From NCBI GenBank assembly GCA_013076295.1, contig RQOL01000824.1:806001-870000 (forward strand): 64,000 bases of DNA. Reading direction: 5' to 3'. Source of the DNA: Sanderia malayensis (Eukaryota; Cnidaria; Scyphozoa; Semaeostomeae; Pelagiidae). The position numbers and the translations under genes were made by a program. This document shows, one piece after another, positions 11,901-23,680 of the stretch; within the stretch, counting starts at the first letter, position 1; every line of letters starts with the position of its first letter. Under the pieces are notes generated by a model, which had not been told where the DNA came from, searched no databases, and worked only from the letters and a program-made list of their open reading frames with translations.

Positions 11901-14732
11901 AACTCCTTGAGTGTATCCAAACATAACGCACGTGAAAACTGAAAACTTACCAAGTCTAATGACTTAGATTGTTCACTTTCGAGAGAAGAGTACTTTCCCT
12001 GCAATAATCGATGCTCAACTTGCATTCTGCTAATCTCAAAATTCTTTTGGCTAGCTGTTTTTCTTTCACTATCCTTTGATTCCACAACTTTCAGAAGTTC
12101 ATCTTGAAAAAAACAACACCCATAGCCAATGTGAAGCAAATGGCCACCGTAGCATCAGTGACGAAAATCAATTGTAAACATGTTTGTAATTGTTAAATTG
12201 CTTAAAACAGGTTTAATGCAATGCAAAATGTTTTTAAGCAATTTTGATTTTTCAGGCGTGGGCCGTCAATTATCCGATCTGAACTAAAAGGCAGCCTAAA
12301 AATACAATTCCTCCAAATGTGTGCAGACTGTTTTCAAAAATTAAATACTTTATAAGCACAGGCGACTTTTAATGGTGTGCATAAGGTGGAGAGTTAGCTT
12401 ATACAATCAGAATTTTTGTAGACGCTTGGCAAAATCAGACGAACAAACTAAAACAAACCTTCATACGCTTTGGCAATCCCATGCAGTTGATGTTGGTGAT
12501 TCAACTTTTCAATATCACGTTGCTTATTTAAATTGCTAACCAATTCATGCATTTCCTTGAGTTTTCTATCAGCATCTAAGTAATCTCTCTCGAGCCTAGC
12601 TTTGGCATCACTAAGCATCTTCATCTCAGCATTATTAATTTGCTCTTTCTCATATTTGTTGGCAAATAGTTCTTGTTTCAATTTTCGTATTTCGGCTTCC
12701 AACTGCTGTCCATTTGAACACCTAAGCATTATTTCATCGGAAAGATTGTGGTTTTCCTCCTTTAACGTCTTCAAATCATCTTCGGTTCCCCTCAAATTTC
12801 CAAGTATCGTTTTAAATTGCTTTTCAACAGTCTGTTGTGACAAATGAGAATAACCTTCTGAAATAAGAATGCAGTGCAGTTTTTCTAATAATTTTGGGTC
12901 AACGCTAGATAGCTGCATCTCCAAGTCTTTAACTTTGGTTTTCATCATATTATTTTCAGCCTTCAGTTGGGTGATGACGGCATCGCGCTCTACAGATATG
13001 CTGCTCACATTTTGCATACTTTGCGATATTTGTGCTATTTCTGTCGCATACTGTTTCCTTGCTTCGTCCAGCTCTGCACCCATGCACTTACATCTTTCTT
13101 CCGATTTCAATAGTGATCTCCATAAATGACAAAGTTTCTGGTCAACGCTACTGCTATTTCTTAATCCATCGTACTGGAGCCTAATGTCAATAAGCTTCAG
13201 CTCTCCCTGTTTTAAGAAAAAATATATTTAAAGCTTGCGCTGTTCGGCATCTTGAGAAATACAGTAGCCACCCAGACATTTTTTAGCAAACAAATTATTC
13301 ATAAATAATACAGTTGCTGCATGTAGTTGGTAAATTTGCTTAAAATACTGCGAGGAACATGGACTGGAACGAAGTCAGCTATCATTTTTAAAACTAAAGG
13401 CATTTTAAAAGCATCCGAACAGGCATGTGTCAGGCTGGTTGGTAATCTATCTTTTTGGCATAACTATCTTTTTTCTTGTCAATGGTTATGAAACCATTGA
13501 CAAGAAAAACATTGACAGAGTCAAAGAAATATGCTGCAGAGCAAAAGGCAACAAGATCTGCAGTTACTATGGGCATTCATCTAATCATTTATGTTCAATT
13601 TTTTTGTTCATGTTTTCAAATGGGAAATGCAGGGCAGGGCTGCCAGATGAATTAAATTTAAAACTATTTGCACATTGTTTCTTCTATCTCATAAGAAAAT
13701 CATTGCTTGAATATGCAATAAAGTGATGCATTGGGTAAAATTTTGCAAAGGAAATCTTCTAATTTGTAACTCCAAGGCCTTATACCAAAAAATGATATAA
13801 TGCTTTTGTATCCACTTAGAGATAAAGTTATTAATGTCTTATTGCACACCACACTAAAGGTGAGCAGTGACAATGTCAAGATAATCTCCTTTGTCAATAC
13901 ATGAAATTAAACAAATTTATAAAAATTAAGCTTGAAATTGAAAAAACTTTATAAAATGTCCATTTATTTAAACAATATATATAAAAGCAAATGGATCAAT
14001 TGCTAGAAAAATTGCACATCGAGGGGTGCTTTCTAGCCATCGCATATAATCAACACCATATTATCCATTGGTGGCCAACAGTGTGGAGCATTTCAAACTA
14101 TTCAAAACAATGTTCTTGCTGATGCCAAAAATGTTCTAGTTGTATAAGTGCTGAGAAAAAGCATATTTTAGACTGTGAGAAACAATTTTAACACAAAATC
14201 AGTGCAACAATAAGTGTAATAGATGATTTTCTATTCTTTTGACTATAAATAAAACAAGCAAAAACAAAAACTTTGCAAAAATGAGAAAATTCTGGCTAAG
14301 GGTATCAATGTAATGCTTTGCCTATCCTGTTCATGAAGCCCCTCCTAAAAACATCAAGAAGTTTAATTAAGTGATAAATGAGAATTGGAACATACAAGTG
14401 ATAGAAACAAAAATAACTCTTACAGTATTTGCAGATCGTGTAGGAGAATAGGAAGTTCAAAAGACACAATAAGACACAAAAAGGGCAAAAGACTGTTCTC
14501 TGGGGATTTCCATAAACGGAGAATTCACAAAACGAGTTGTTAGTGTCTAATTTTACTGGAAGATCATTTCTTCAGTTTTCATCCGCTGCCCAAAAAAGTT
14601 TTAACCTAGGTTTCCCTCCCAGCAGTCCAGATTCTGTTGGGGCTAGTTTTATAACCTGCCTTCGTGACAAACAGAAAAAAATTGTTGAATAAAAATAATT
14701 ACCGCTATTGAGTTGTTATTAAACGTCGTCAT
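5909..14732 (-). CDS. Large coiled-coil protein, 17 exons, family uncertain
   Basis: Exons on the minus strand are 14703-14732 (start MTTFNNNSIA), 12459-13206, 11951-12102, 11433-11556, 11205-11242, 10756-10948, 10343-10456, 9248-9317, 9012-9145, 8699-8851, 8267-8476, 7820-7948, 7450-7607, 6918-7083, 6668-6819, 6259-6423 and 5909-6103. Phases agree at every junction except 11433/11242, which is off by one base at a run of seven Ts (11441-11447). The product is about 975 residues of almost unbroken Glu/Lys/Gln/Leu-rich heptads, with no membrane or catalytic motif. The LCHLWRSLLKSEE stretch near residue 40 recalls the LWR element of rootletin and CEP250-type centrosomal proteins, but that likeness is weak. 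A structural role at centrosome or cilium is inference. The last exon either splices on at 5908 or reads through to a stop at about 5905. Intron 10215-9399 holds a MITE. Confidence 0.72.
7666..7740. repeat. Fragment of a TACCGTA / GGGGGCG repeat family
   Basis: Starts with a TACCGTA-type end followed by GC-rich sequence with GGCGCT and GGGGGCGGCGCT. Similar GC-rich pieces are at 24970-25082 and 33395-33460, and a complete copy with both ends is at 44112-44431. It lies in an intron of the coiled-coil gene. Confidence 0.4.
9399..10215. mobile_element. MITE with GGGCCCATGTACACGAG inverted ends
   Basis: The left end GGGCCCATGTACACGAG (9399-9415) is mirrored by CTCGTGTACATGGGGCC (10199-10215). 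An internal copy of CATGTACACGGG lies near 10139. The interior has no transposase reading frame. The element fills most of the intron between exons 10343-10456 and 9248-9317. Its ends resemble those of the element at 34201-34819 (GGCCCCGTTTACACGAG), so both may be Harbinger-like MITEs. No clear TWA target duplication is visible here. Confidence 0.6.
10041..10080. repeat. 40-bp near-perfect palindrome
   Basis: Two 20-base arms meet at CG|CG with one mismatch. The inner 26 bases (ATTGGGATGCTCG and its reverse complement) are perfect. It sits inside the MITE at 9399-10215. Confidence 0.8.
13207..14702 (-). other. First intron of the coiled-coil gene
   Basis: Bounded by a GTAATT donor after the start exon and an AAAACAG acceptor before the 748-base exon. 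It contains a hairpin at 13471-13507 (arms CTTGTCAATGGTT and its complement) and otherwise nothing recognisable. Confidence 0.5.
13471..13507. repeat. Perfect short hairpin
   Basis: Arms TTTTCTTGTCAATGGTT and AACCATTGACAAGAAAA flank a short loop. No function can be assigned. Confidence 0.7.
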
Positions 14733-15099
14733 GTTATTCGTTGCCTGTAATTTCGCACAAACAAACACAAATCACAGTCAGGTCATGGTCATCCATTCAA
14801 CTCTAATTCAACTCATTCATCTTGTTGCGTGATCATGTTTGTTTTGGTCTTCGCGGCAGGACAGAAGCTCACAGCTGTCATAGAAACTATTCTGCATCGT
14901 TGAGCACTATTGAAAACGATAAGTGCCCAAAGTGAATGAATTGAATAAGTATCGACAGTCAAAAGTAACAGTACATCGCTAGTCGTACGAAAATTAGTAC
15001 AGTAGAATAGATATAATAGTGATCAAAACAAATTTAAATTAGTAAAAGCAGTTCAGAATCAGAAAGTCAAACTTCAGTTAATCAGAGAATTGTTCATCT

Positions 15100-17556
15100 T
15101 CACGTCAGCATCAGCAATGTTGTCGAGCCCAACACAGTACTTTCTGGAACGTGAGCCAGCCACGGATACAATGGCAGCAGAGCAGACCAAGCTAAAAGCA
15201 AGCTTTCGCTTAATCCACGCTGCAGCATTACTGAAATTAAGATTGTGTTTCTCACGAGCTCACTAAGCCTTGAGTATGACCTTTTTGTTTCCTGACTCAT
15301 GCCACCGTTCGAGGAAAAAACCAATGGGGTAAAACTTCCATGTTCAGACTCAAGAATACGGGAATTGTATTTCGTCTTCTTGATGTTCTCCATTGAGTTC
15401 ATCAGCGATTTCAGGAACTGATTTTGGTAGCTACGTGCGAAAGGGTAGAAAACCCTTACATCAGCAAATGCACGCTGCTGCCTTTGCCAGAAGCCCCTCC
15501 TTGAGATGTCAGCTCGAAGCTCATCATCATTACCTGGAGAAGGTTGTAGAACGGGCTCTTTCCATACATCCTTGCAGACACTGGAGACCAGATTGGCTGT
15601 GATGTTGACCAGCTCATTATGTCGAAGTGTAACAAATCCGCCTAGTTTGCACGAGAGAGCATGATCCACAGAAAACTTATTATGGCAAACACACTCAGAT
15701 GGCAGACGGTTCATGCTCCATCCATATCGTAATTAAAGAGCGTCGAAAAATTCCCTCTTCTTAAGGAAGAAATCCTCATCCTCCAGTGGCAGTGACGATA
15801 GCCATGTAGATGCGCCATCGGAACAAGCTATATCGTTGGCTTTCAGATCCTGTTGATTCAACTTTGTTCTGATCTTAGATAGCAGTTGAGATTCATAAGA
15901 AGCTTTGGTCGAAATAGCATTTCGAGGTTGATGGTTTATCATAATTTTCTCAGTGTCATTCTGATTGGCGACTTTGTTGACGAGCGATTCAGTATAACGC
16001 TTTGATGTTTCGTATTCAATGTTTGAGATCTTTGTAATATTTATTATTCCCAAGCCACCCATTTTAACTGGAAGTGATAATAGATCACGTTCCAAGTCAT
16101 TGCAAGATCGACCTTCACATAGCGATGAAATCAGTTTGTTTCTGATTACGTTTTCAACTGGTTCAAGGAGATGTTCAATGTTGTCGATGGTACGAATCAC
16201 GAACTTGTGTCTGAATCCTGACTGTGGGTAGAACTTTGCGATATCAGAGAGAATGAGAATCTGCTTAACCCAAAAATCAATTAAATTGGATACATAGGTA
16301 TTCTTGAACTCGAGGCTACCGTTGCCTGCAACAAGATGTCATTTACCTTCCATTGTGACGTAAAGTAAGTAAGTAAGTAAGTACGAATATTTATACTGGA
16401 TAGCCACTTCAACTATGATAGCTGTTATCAATGTGGGTCCAGTTGGTATAAACCCTTACCCCCAGAAATTCTGGGTACTCATTTACCGACCTCGAAAGGA
16501 TGGACAGCTGAGTTTCCTCCTTTAAGCTGACGGCTTGTAGTTCGTGGTTCCGACCATACGTGGATTTGAACCAGTGAAGGTTAATGTTAGTATCCTTAAA
16601 TACCGATTCAGCAAGATCATATTTGTCAGGCTTAGCTATTAGCCAATTCTTGGGCCAGCAGAAACCAGCTTCTGCCACCATTGAAGAAGAGACGCTAGTT
16701 TTCCACCACAACTTAGATCATCAGCATAGGCAGCATGCTTAACATCTACAGTAGAAATTGCGCGAATGAGAGGGACCAAGCCCAAGGCATAAGTTGACAT
16801 CGCCGATGGGTCACCTTGCGTCATGCCTTCTGAGGATTGATTTCAACACCACCAGTGACGAAGAATCGCGAGTTCCGATGGAAGCAGTTGGTTACAAAGG
16901 TGGCAATTACTGGACATATAATCTTGATGTTTTGTATCATCACCCGGCGGTTTATTCTGTTAAACGCATTGTCAGCATCTACGAGCAATATTCCGTCACA
17001 ATCATCTTCATCGAAAACAAATTTCAGAGCGTGAATAGCAGCTTCGCAGCCAGAACGTTGGCCTGCACACAGTTGAAAATCTCCAGCACTCTCCAACATT
17101 TGCTGTTTGAAGGTTACCATCACTGCACCTCCAATAATGGGGCGAAGAACCTCACCAATGCAATGCCAATAGGTCGAAGACCTGGACACTTATCTAATGG
17201 TATCAGTCTGCACGCTAAGAAAGCTTCAAGAGAACCATTGTCATAAACGAATCGGTCCAAACACAACTTCTTAGTGAAACTCGCCAATGCATCACATAGA
17301 TCATGGCTATATGAAACAAAAGAAGCAGATGTTAAAATTCTTCTCCATCCATCAGCATCCAAGTATGAAGGTCCAGCAGCTCCCTTGATTTGAAAAGCTA
17401 TTTTGCGTATCAGGGCACCAATATTTTCATAAGCATATGAGCCTATCTGTTGTTCTGGTCCTTCCAGAAGGTAATCATCGAAGCATTCTTCAACCGGAGG
17501 ATGTTTCTGATTTAGTAGCGCCAGATTCTCATCAGTAAGAGGAGGTATACCCTTCG
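15100..17556 (-). pseudogene. Degraded non-LTR-type retrotransposon polyprotein (RT plus C-terminal zinc/nuclease-like region)
   Basis: Read on the minus strand in several broken frames. The pieces, in order, are: an N-terminal part (17120-17362); RT blocks with GEVLRPIIGG, LCAGQRSGCEAAIHAL and LLVDADNAFNRINR (16821-17189); MTQGDPSAMSTYALGLVPLI and the YADDLSCGG catalytic box (16639-16824); a following segment (16409-16711); a thumb-like part (15733-16200); and a C-terminal part (15100-15714). The C-terminal part has a C-x-C...H...C knuckle, then RADI...FADVRVF and FTPLVFSSNGGM, motifs I associate with a repeat-derived family common in cnidarians. The D...DVRV pattern could be a restriction-like endonuclease as in R2/NeSL-type elements; that is inference. 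Frameshifts and internal stops show it is dead. No host gene is interrupted as far as seen. Confidence 0.75.
16366..16383. repeat. GTAA microsatellite
   Basis: About four and a half tandem GTAA units inside the retrotransposon remnant. Confidence 0.8.
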
Positions 17557-17645
17557 ACTCTGTCGAAAGGTATACTTCTATGAATCTGGCGCAACTAAAT
17601 CAGAAACATCCTCTTGCTGAAGAATGCTTCGATGATTACCTTCTT
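17468..17645. repeat. Long inverted repeat in the retrotransposon remnant
   Basis: The left arm 17468-17558 and right arm 17562-17645 are reverse complements with a few mismatches and an indel of roughly 10 bases, separated by only 3 bases (TCT). The arms contain ATGTTTCTGATTTAGT and its complement. The right arm is thus a flipped copy of the 5' portion of the RT region. Confidence 0.85.
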
Positions 17646-17689
17646 TTTCTCGTGTTCAAAGTGAATTGAATTTTTTCTTCTTGCTGTTT

Positions 17690-18010
17690 TCGATTGATCT
17701 CATCAGCAAAATCTCAGGGACTGGTTTCGGTAGCAGCCTTTGTGCGAAAGAATATAATATCGTAACATGCCCAAAACCCCTCATCGAGATTTCATCAGAG
17801 ACGGTTGGGAACCTGTTTTTGCCTGTTTACGAGCTCGTTATTTTGGAGGGTGATGAATCCGCCAAGCTTGCACGAGAGAGCGTGATCCTTCAGGGAGAAT
17901 TTGCTGTGTGTGTCAGATAAATTCTGCCAGGCGGTTCATACACCAACCATATACCGTAAGTATAAAGAAGCATCAAAGAATTCTCTTTTCGTGGGAATGG
18001 ATTCTTCTTC
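17690..18010 (-). pseudogene. Second fragment of the same retrotransposon C-terminus
   Basis: This stretch is a diverged copy of about 15410-15760 in the same orientation. Both share the ACTGRTTT...GGTAGC stretch, the segment covering the cysteine knuckle (GCACGAGAGAGC) and the following TGATCC. It starts just beyond the palindrome, so the block is a complex insertion or rearrangement of two copies. Confidence 0.6.
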
Positions 18011-18824
18011 TTCTAGACTGATTTGGTTAACTTAACTTTTTGACCCCCTTTGGAGTGTTTTAAAACACTAACATCGGTGTTCTTGTTAACAATATTGCTG
18101 ACCACTCGTTTCATATTCTGGAGATGTTGCATTTGATGTTGCCTTACAAGGCAATGCCCAGACTTCGCTGCTGCGGAGGAGGACATGGCAGCAGTTGCTC
18201 AACCAATATGGCGAGTAGTATTAGCGAGTGTAAAATTTCTACGGAAAGTAACTTTTCTGTGAATTTTAGATAAACTACTGAGTTGCCCAGAACATAAAAA
18301 GGATAAGAGCCTAGTGCAGTGCTCTTATCCGTTCTTGATAATGATGGAAGAGAGACAAGTGAATATTAGATTGGAATAAAATTAATTTCCACCAATTCAA
18401 TAAACCTAACATTCAAATATGTATATGAATTAGTTGAAACCGACTAAAAATAACCAACATAACTCAAACCAAACCATTAGTCTAGGAACAAATTAATATA
18501 CTTCCACAATGGACAACAGAGAGCAGGGAGTTCGACTTTATATTTTAATGGAGAACTTAACGAGAATGAGAAAAAGGAAGGGAGGAGCACAGTATACAAG
18601 CCACACAAAAAGACTATACTCACAGACCTCGATCATTGAGTAGCTAAGCTAAGCTTCCCCGTCCCCCAGATGCCCCATATTTTAACGCTTCTTTTTTCCA
18701 CTTCACTCACTAAATGTAATGATGCCACTTCAAACGTTTAGATAATTGAAAAATTGCATTCCTTTACCATTGAATAATAATTTGCTAAACTTCATTCACT
18801 TTACTCCTCTATGCAGCATTTTTG
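18011..18824. other. Spacer 3' of CatSper3
   Basis: No coding exon is seen. It contains a perfect hairpin at 18301-18330 (GGATAAGAGC / GCTCTTATCC, 10-base loop). Confidence 0.4.
18301..18330. repeat. Perfect 10-bp hairpin
   Basis: GGATAAGAGC, a 10-base loop and GCTCTTATCC. No association with a gene end could be shown. Confidence 0.7.
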
Positions 18825-21056
18825 TTAAAATTGGCAAAATTTCCGCTTTCTTTTTTTCATTTCTAGCAGTTCAGCAATGTTGGTCGCCAGGGCAAAATGC
18901 GATTGTTGACACCTGAAATGTAAATGTATTAAAAGGGGCAAAGTGAAATTGAAATTGCACAATCATGGCAAAAAAAAGGGCCTACCACAACTTCAAACTG
19001 TAAAAGGGCCAAAAATGCCACATGCGCGTCTTTGGTGCATCCCCCAAATGACACAGTCTTCGCCATGTTTTAAAACCCAAGTAAATATTTGAAAGGAGTG
19101 GGAGTATAACTACACCCTGCAGTGGACATAGGGTCTGGTCGGAATTGCAATAAAATGGGTTTGAGAATGCTTAAACTTACAACATAGTTTGATATTTACC
19201 TATATGAAAATGCATCCAAGTAATCCAACGAATCAATGTACGTTTCCAGCCACGTGAGGCCACAACAAGTATCTGTCATCAGTACAAAGTCATCATGGCG
19301 CAGTGTGCGTCGAAAATTCTGTGTCATTTCTGTAAAGTTTGCATATTTGCTGTTTCTCTGTAAGAATGAATCAATATCAAAATGTGCAAGTAACTATTTT
19401 CCCACTACTTGGGGGGACGACCAATTACGATCGTAAATATGCAAAGTCTATGGGGCTTCAAATTAATAATAAATTGAACAAGTAGAAGGCTATATCTAAT
19501 GTAAGAAATAAGGTAAGTGCTTCCTTGCCTGTTTTACTAGCATTTGCTTGACATCTTCTCGTTGTCTCTTGTAGAGATAATCTTTCTTTAGCTGCGGTAG
19601 AGAAATTATACGATTAGATATTTCTATAACATCCCCTGCGCATAAAGACTCTTGTTCTTTGTGTATAAAAGGATTTGATACATTTTTTCTCGATATTTTC
19701 GATACATAGCAAACGTTTTAAACAATAAATAGAACATAATAATCAAAGCGTAATTAATCAACCTGCAAAATAGCTTCTCTTTCTTTCTTCCTTGTTGCAT
19801 TATATCTTTCGGTCGACTCATGAATATTCTGGAACAAAATTCAATGTATTTTATATTGTTCACGCTCAAAAATGAATGATCAAGAATAATTGTTCATAAA
19901 TAATTGGAACTTATGATTAGGTATGAAACGTAACTTTTCATAGGGAAGGCGGCGTACCATTATAATAATACCAATAAAGAGATTGGTGAAGATGAAGTGA
20001 CCAAGAAATATGAATATAACTGTAAACCATTGGCTGTATGAAAATTTTTCATCCAACCTCTTTTGAATTTGCGTCCACCCATCAGCCTGTAATAATAAAA
20101 CATTGTTTTAACTATTTGATCAGGATTATAAAAAGCACATACACGAGATGACTATTCACATCTACTGCTGTGCAAGCCAAGTTACTTACTGTCACAAAGG
20201 TAAAAAGTGTCAACATCGCACCACTAAGACTGCCCCATCTTTCCTTATCACCTGTATCATCGTATCCGAAAATGTAGTAGCCAACAACACCGAAGAATAT
20301 CATCAACAGTACAAGTAGAACAACGACATTTACTACAGATTTACGAATAGTGACAATTAATGCCGTCACAAGTACTTGTAGACCTTCGACGAATGATATC
20401 GTCCTTAGTGCTCTTATAACTACAAAAATGAAAACAGATCACGTCGGTTGAAAATGAAGAGCAATTGTTCCAAACATAAAATCCTTTAAACAAAATACCA
20501 AGTAGTTTGGTAAAAAATCAAATCTCACCTCTGAGTAACCTAAGTACTTCAAGTGACCCCTCGTCGACCTGTAGGTTGTCTAGCACAACCTGAACATATG
20601 AAAGTACCAGGACAGTGAAGTCAAATATGTTGTAACTGCTTTTCCAATAGCCTTTGGGTTCAGAATACACTTTTAGGATGAATTCAGATGTATAAATGAA
20701 CAAGAATATGCCATTCAAAGTTGAAAATGTAGCGGCATGGTCTCTTTTAAGCTTTGTAATTGTTTCAAGTCCAACTACCAACGAGTTCATTAATATTATA
20801 AACATCACAAACCCATTGAATATTGATGTCTAAAAACAATGAAATCCGGGTATTAATTTTCTAAACAGAGGTCATAATTAGGCAATGCAATGCAAGCAGG
20901 TGGATACCGATACCGATGGATTGAAATCCTTGATAGGAACTTGTAGAGAATGTCGGTTAGTATGAAGCACAATGATATTTGTACCGTAGTGACTTTGCAA
21001 ATAAAATGGTGAAATGATGCATCGCACCTCTTCTTTACGACTTCAGTCATACTTCT
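18825..21056 (-). CDS. CATSPER3: CatSper3-like sperm cation channel subunit
   Basis: Eight exons: 20985-21056, 20529-20829, 20190-20419, 19958-20086, 19763-19828, 19529-19591, 19200-19357 and 18825-18912, with all phases consistent and a stop at 18825-18827. About 366 residues from the Met in the first visible exon, against roughly 400 in mammals, so a short upstream exon may be missing. It is a single six-helix voltage-gated domain: S1 (FVMFIILMNSLVVGLE), S3, an arginine-bearing S4 (VLRLLRVIRALR), S5, and a pore across an exon junction reading FVT|ADGW, the T-x-D-x-W selectivity filter of CatSper subunits. The filter with following WTQIQKRLD and the charged tail with ETYIDSLDYLDAF match CatSper3 better than CatSper1, 2 or 4. 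The intron after exon 19529-19591 uses a GC donor (CAG|GCAAGG). The protein forms part of the flagellar, alkalinisation-activated calcium channel of sperm; testis-restricted expression is expected but not visible here. Confidence 0.9.
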
Positions 21057-21253
21057 CTAAAATAATAACATAATCGAAATATTAAATCATTCATTTCAAA
21101 CGTTTGCAACTTAGCTAATGCTGCAACAGCGTATTAGACTTTCATCAGATAGTTAAGTTCGATTAAAGAATTACAGACTTTGTAATAGAAGTTTTTTTGA
21201 AAATAATTAACTAAAAATTCCACAAATAACTAACAAACAATCTTGAAAACCTT

Positions 21254-21290
21254 ATAATTGGACAAGTTCAGGCTGAACTTGCCCAATTAT
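21254..21290. repeat. Imperfect palindrome
   Basis: ATAATTGGACAAGTTCA and TGAACTTGCCCAATTAT are reverse complements with one mismatch, around a short centre. Confidence 0.7.
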
Positions 21291-21823
21291 ATTTTTATAT
21301 CCCTAATAGTATATTGTAATTAAAAAGTTTAAATTTGAATAAATGAAATGAAATGAAATGTAGTGGTACGTACGGGATGTGCCAAAATATTACCAGTGGA
21401 TCGCAAGTAAATATAGAAGTAGTTTTTCAAGTTCTTCTTTTGAATATAGATAGAGAAACTAAGCAGACGTTGGATTTTGCTGATCTAGAGCAGATTTGCC
21501 CCCTTTGATTTGCTTTCATAAAGAAATATGAAGTAAAAAAGAACGAGAAGAACATGGGCATTGCCTCGTGGCGTGAAATGACGTCAATTTTGGTCACGCG
21601 GTGAGTGAGTAAGGGCAATCGTGAAAAGGTCCGGCCGGGTTCGGGTGGGTTGCGTTTAATTCCTTGAAATTTCTGCAAGGTATCCTGGAAAACTAATCTT
21701 CCACTGAAAGTTAAGTTCGGCAGGAGAAGGTGAGAAACAAGTTAATTACTTTGAAATTGGATTAATTTTCATTGACATGTCCATCTAACCTCATCCTTAG
21801 ACCATTACTGACGGTAACAGGTC

Positions 21824-21908
21824 GTTTCGCCCAACCACCATTTCGCCCAACAACCGTTTCGCCCAACTTGGATTATTCGCCCAACCTTTGTGGGCGTTTC
21901 GCCCAACT
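21824..21908. repeat. Five copies of a TTTCGCCCAAC motif
   Basis: Five occurrences of (T)TTCGCCCAAC with irregular 1-12 base spacers in 85 bp. The pattern is like the TTTCGGAC cluster at 33998-34108 and may be the terminal block of an otherwise unrecognised transposon. Confidence 0.75.
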
Positions 21909-22293
21909 GACAGATCCTCCTTTAAGATTTAGATAGTTAGGCCAATTCAATTTTGCCAAATGATCACATGCGTAAAAGATACACGTGAATTAGGCTGGTG
22001 TTATACGAATTAAAGAACAGACTTGTAAAAGTGGCTTAAAATTGATAACGCAGCAACCATACCTGGATAGACACCACCTTTCTACAAATAATAAACAGCA
22101 CCGCACCCGCTACTTCTTGCCTTGTTTTTGTGCTTGAATTTTTGTCCCTCTCTTCCCTTTCTAAAGAACGAGTTTGCTGACGCGAACTGTTCGTTTTTCG
22201 AACATGAAATTTTCAATGGGAATATCTTTTTTAGTATGACGCATCTAGAGAAATTGAATTATTGAACACACGTGCTGGTATCAGAAGGTTTGG

Positions 22294-23680
22294 ATGGAGA
22301 ATTTGCTCAGAAAATGTCCTGCTTCGATCCGATTAAATAGAAGATTTAAGTTCTGTTGTTTGATAAGGGCAAAATGCTCTTCTGTAAACAATCAGCAAGT
22401 GATAACGGATTCATCAATAAGATCATTTATTGAAAGCAGCAAGGCAAAGGACTTTTTGATGTCATGCTCACAAAAGCAACAAGGAAAAAAACTTTTAAAG
22501 AAGATGTTTTCAAGAAATAAACCCGAGGCTGGTGTTTTGGTGCCTATTTGTATCGTTGATGAAAAAACATGTCTGCTTTATACATTGAGGTCAAGCAACT
22601 TAAGTTCTCACAGATCTGAAGTAAGGTAAGATAAACTGCTAAATTTTATTCTTAAAAACAATCATGGTGAAATTTCTGTTGATAGAGGCAGTTGTTTCTA
22701 TACAAAGTTTGTGTGAATGCTTAGGTTTTATATGTATGCTTCTGAGTGTTGGTAGCAATGTTTTTAGTTTGCTGTGTGTCAAGAAATCTTTCAAGCTTTT
22801 AGGTTGCAGGTGATCCAGTAAAAGTGGTAAAGCATCTTTGTCATGTTATTTGTTTTTTTGGTAGTAAATGATTCATCAATTTGCTCTAATGTGCTCAACT
22901 CGCAGCATTTAGCATTAAGACATTCACAAAAATGTTATTGAATGGAGAATCTTATTTCTTTGTATTTTGTCAAGTTTCCCAGGAGGAAAACGAGACCCAA
23001 CTGACAAAACTATTCAAGATGCTGCTATGCGAGAAACATGTGAAGAACTTGGTATTAATAGAAGTATAATTGACCTTTGGGCACCGTTAAGACCGCAGCC
23101 AAACAGGGTATCCCCATTACTTTTTGGTTTTATTTATGACCATTTAAACAGACATATTCTTTACCAAGAAGTTTAAATATTTTGAATTTTTCTCCAAAAT
23201 GATTGGAGGTTGTATTGACTGAGCTTGTATTATGTCAGGTTATTTTTTTTATTTTTTAGCAAAGGACAATGATTATTTCTCCATTTGTCTGTTACTTAGG
23301 AAAACTTATATTAGAAGATCTGCCCATTAATCACAATGAGGTATTACATCTTACAAGCACTTTAATACTTCCTTATTTCCAAAAAGAATGTTTTAGTGGT
23401 CTCTTCATATTTGCAAAAACAAATAATAGTGTTGATTCATGAGATAGATTCATGTTGTTTTAATTTTTCATTATAGGTTTCAGAAGTATTTGCCATTCCA
23501 ATAACCAATCTACTGGATGCTCGTTACCAATATTACACTACTTTTAGAAATGGCTCCAGATTACCTGTATTTACTGCTGCACATAGAAAAGTTTGGGGAC
23601 TGTCTGCTGTTATAACTGATTCCTTTCTCTCGACCCTTTACCCTGACCAATACAAAAGTAAATTGTTAATTGGGAAATAA
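22294..23680 (+). CDS. NUDT8: Nudix hydrolase, NUDT8/NUDT7-type CoA diphosphatase
   Basis: Four exons (22294-22625, 22975-23107, 23260-23340, 23477-23680) join in frame to 249 residues, close to human NUDT8. The junction of exons 1 and 2 makes RSEVSFPGGKRDPTD, the UPF0035-type lead-in seen in coenzyme A-cleaving Nudix enzymes, followed by the Nudix helix with AAMRETCEELGI (R-E-x-x-E-E-x-G). The family cleaves CoA and its derivatives to phosphopantetheine and 3',5'-ADP. The basic, acid-poor N-terminus (residues 1-30, RKCPASIRLNRRF) fits a mitochondrial targeting peptide, as in NUDT8, and there is no obvious C-terminal peroxisomal signal, which argues against NUDT7. The C-terminal part has FTAAHRKVWGLSAVI, also typical of NUDT8. 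It is convergent with the proteasome gene, 294 bases from its stop. Confidence 0.9.

Larger units (their letters stand above)
21057..22293. promoter_or_regulatory. Divergent spacer between CatSper3 and NUDT8
   Basis: Head-to-head gene arrangement, so both promoters should lie here. It also holds an imperfect palindrome (21254-21290), an AAATG microsatellite (21341-21360) and a TTTCGCCCAAC repeat cluster (21824-21908). A GC-richer patch is at about 21550-21660. No specific promoter element can be named. Confidence 0.35.

Noticed and set aside
12602..13129. Plus-strand Ser/Cys-rich frames opposite the large coiled-coil exon
   Set aside because: Shadow frames of a Glu/Lys-rich coding exon on the other strand.
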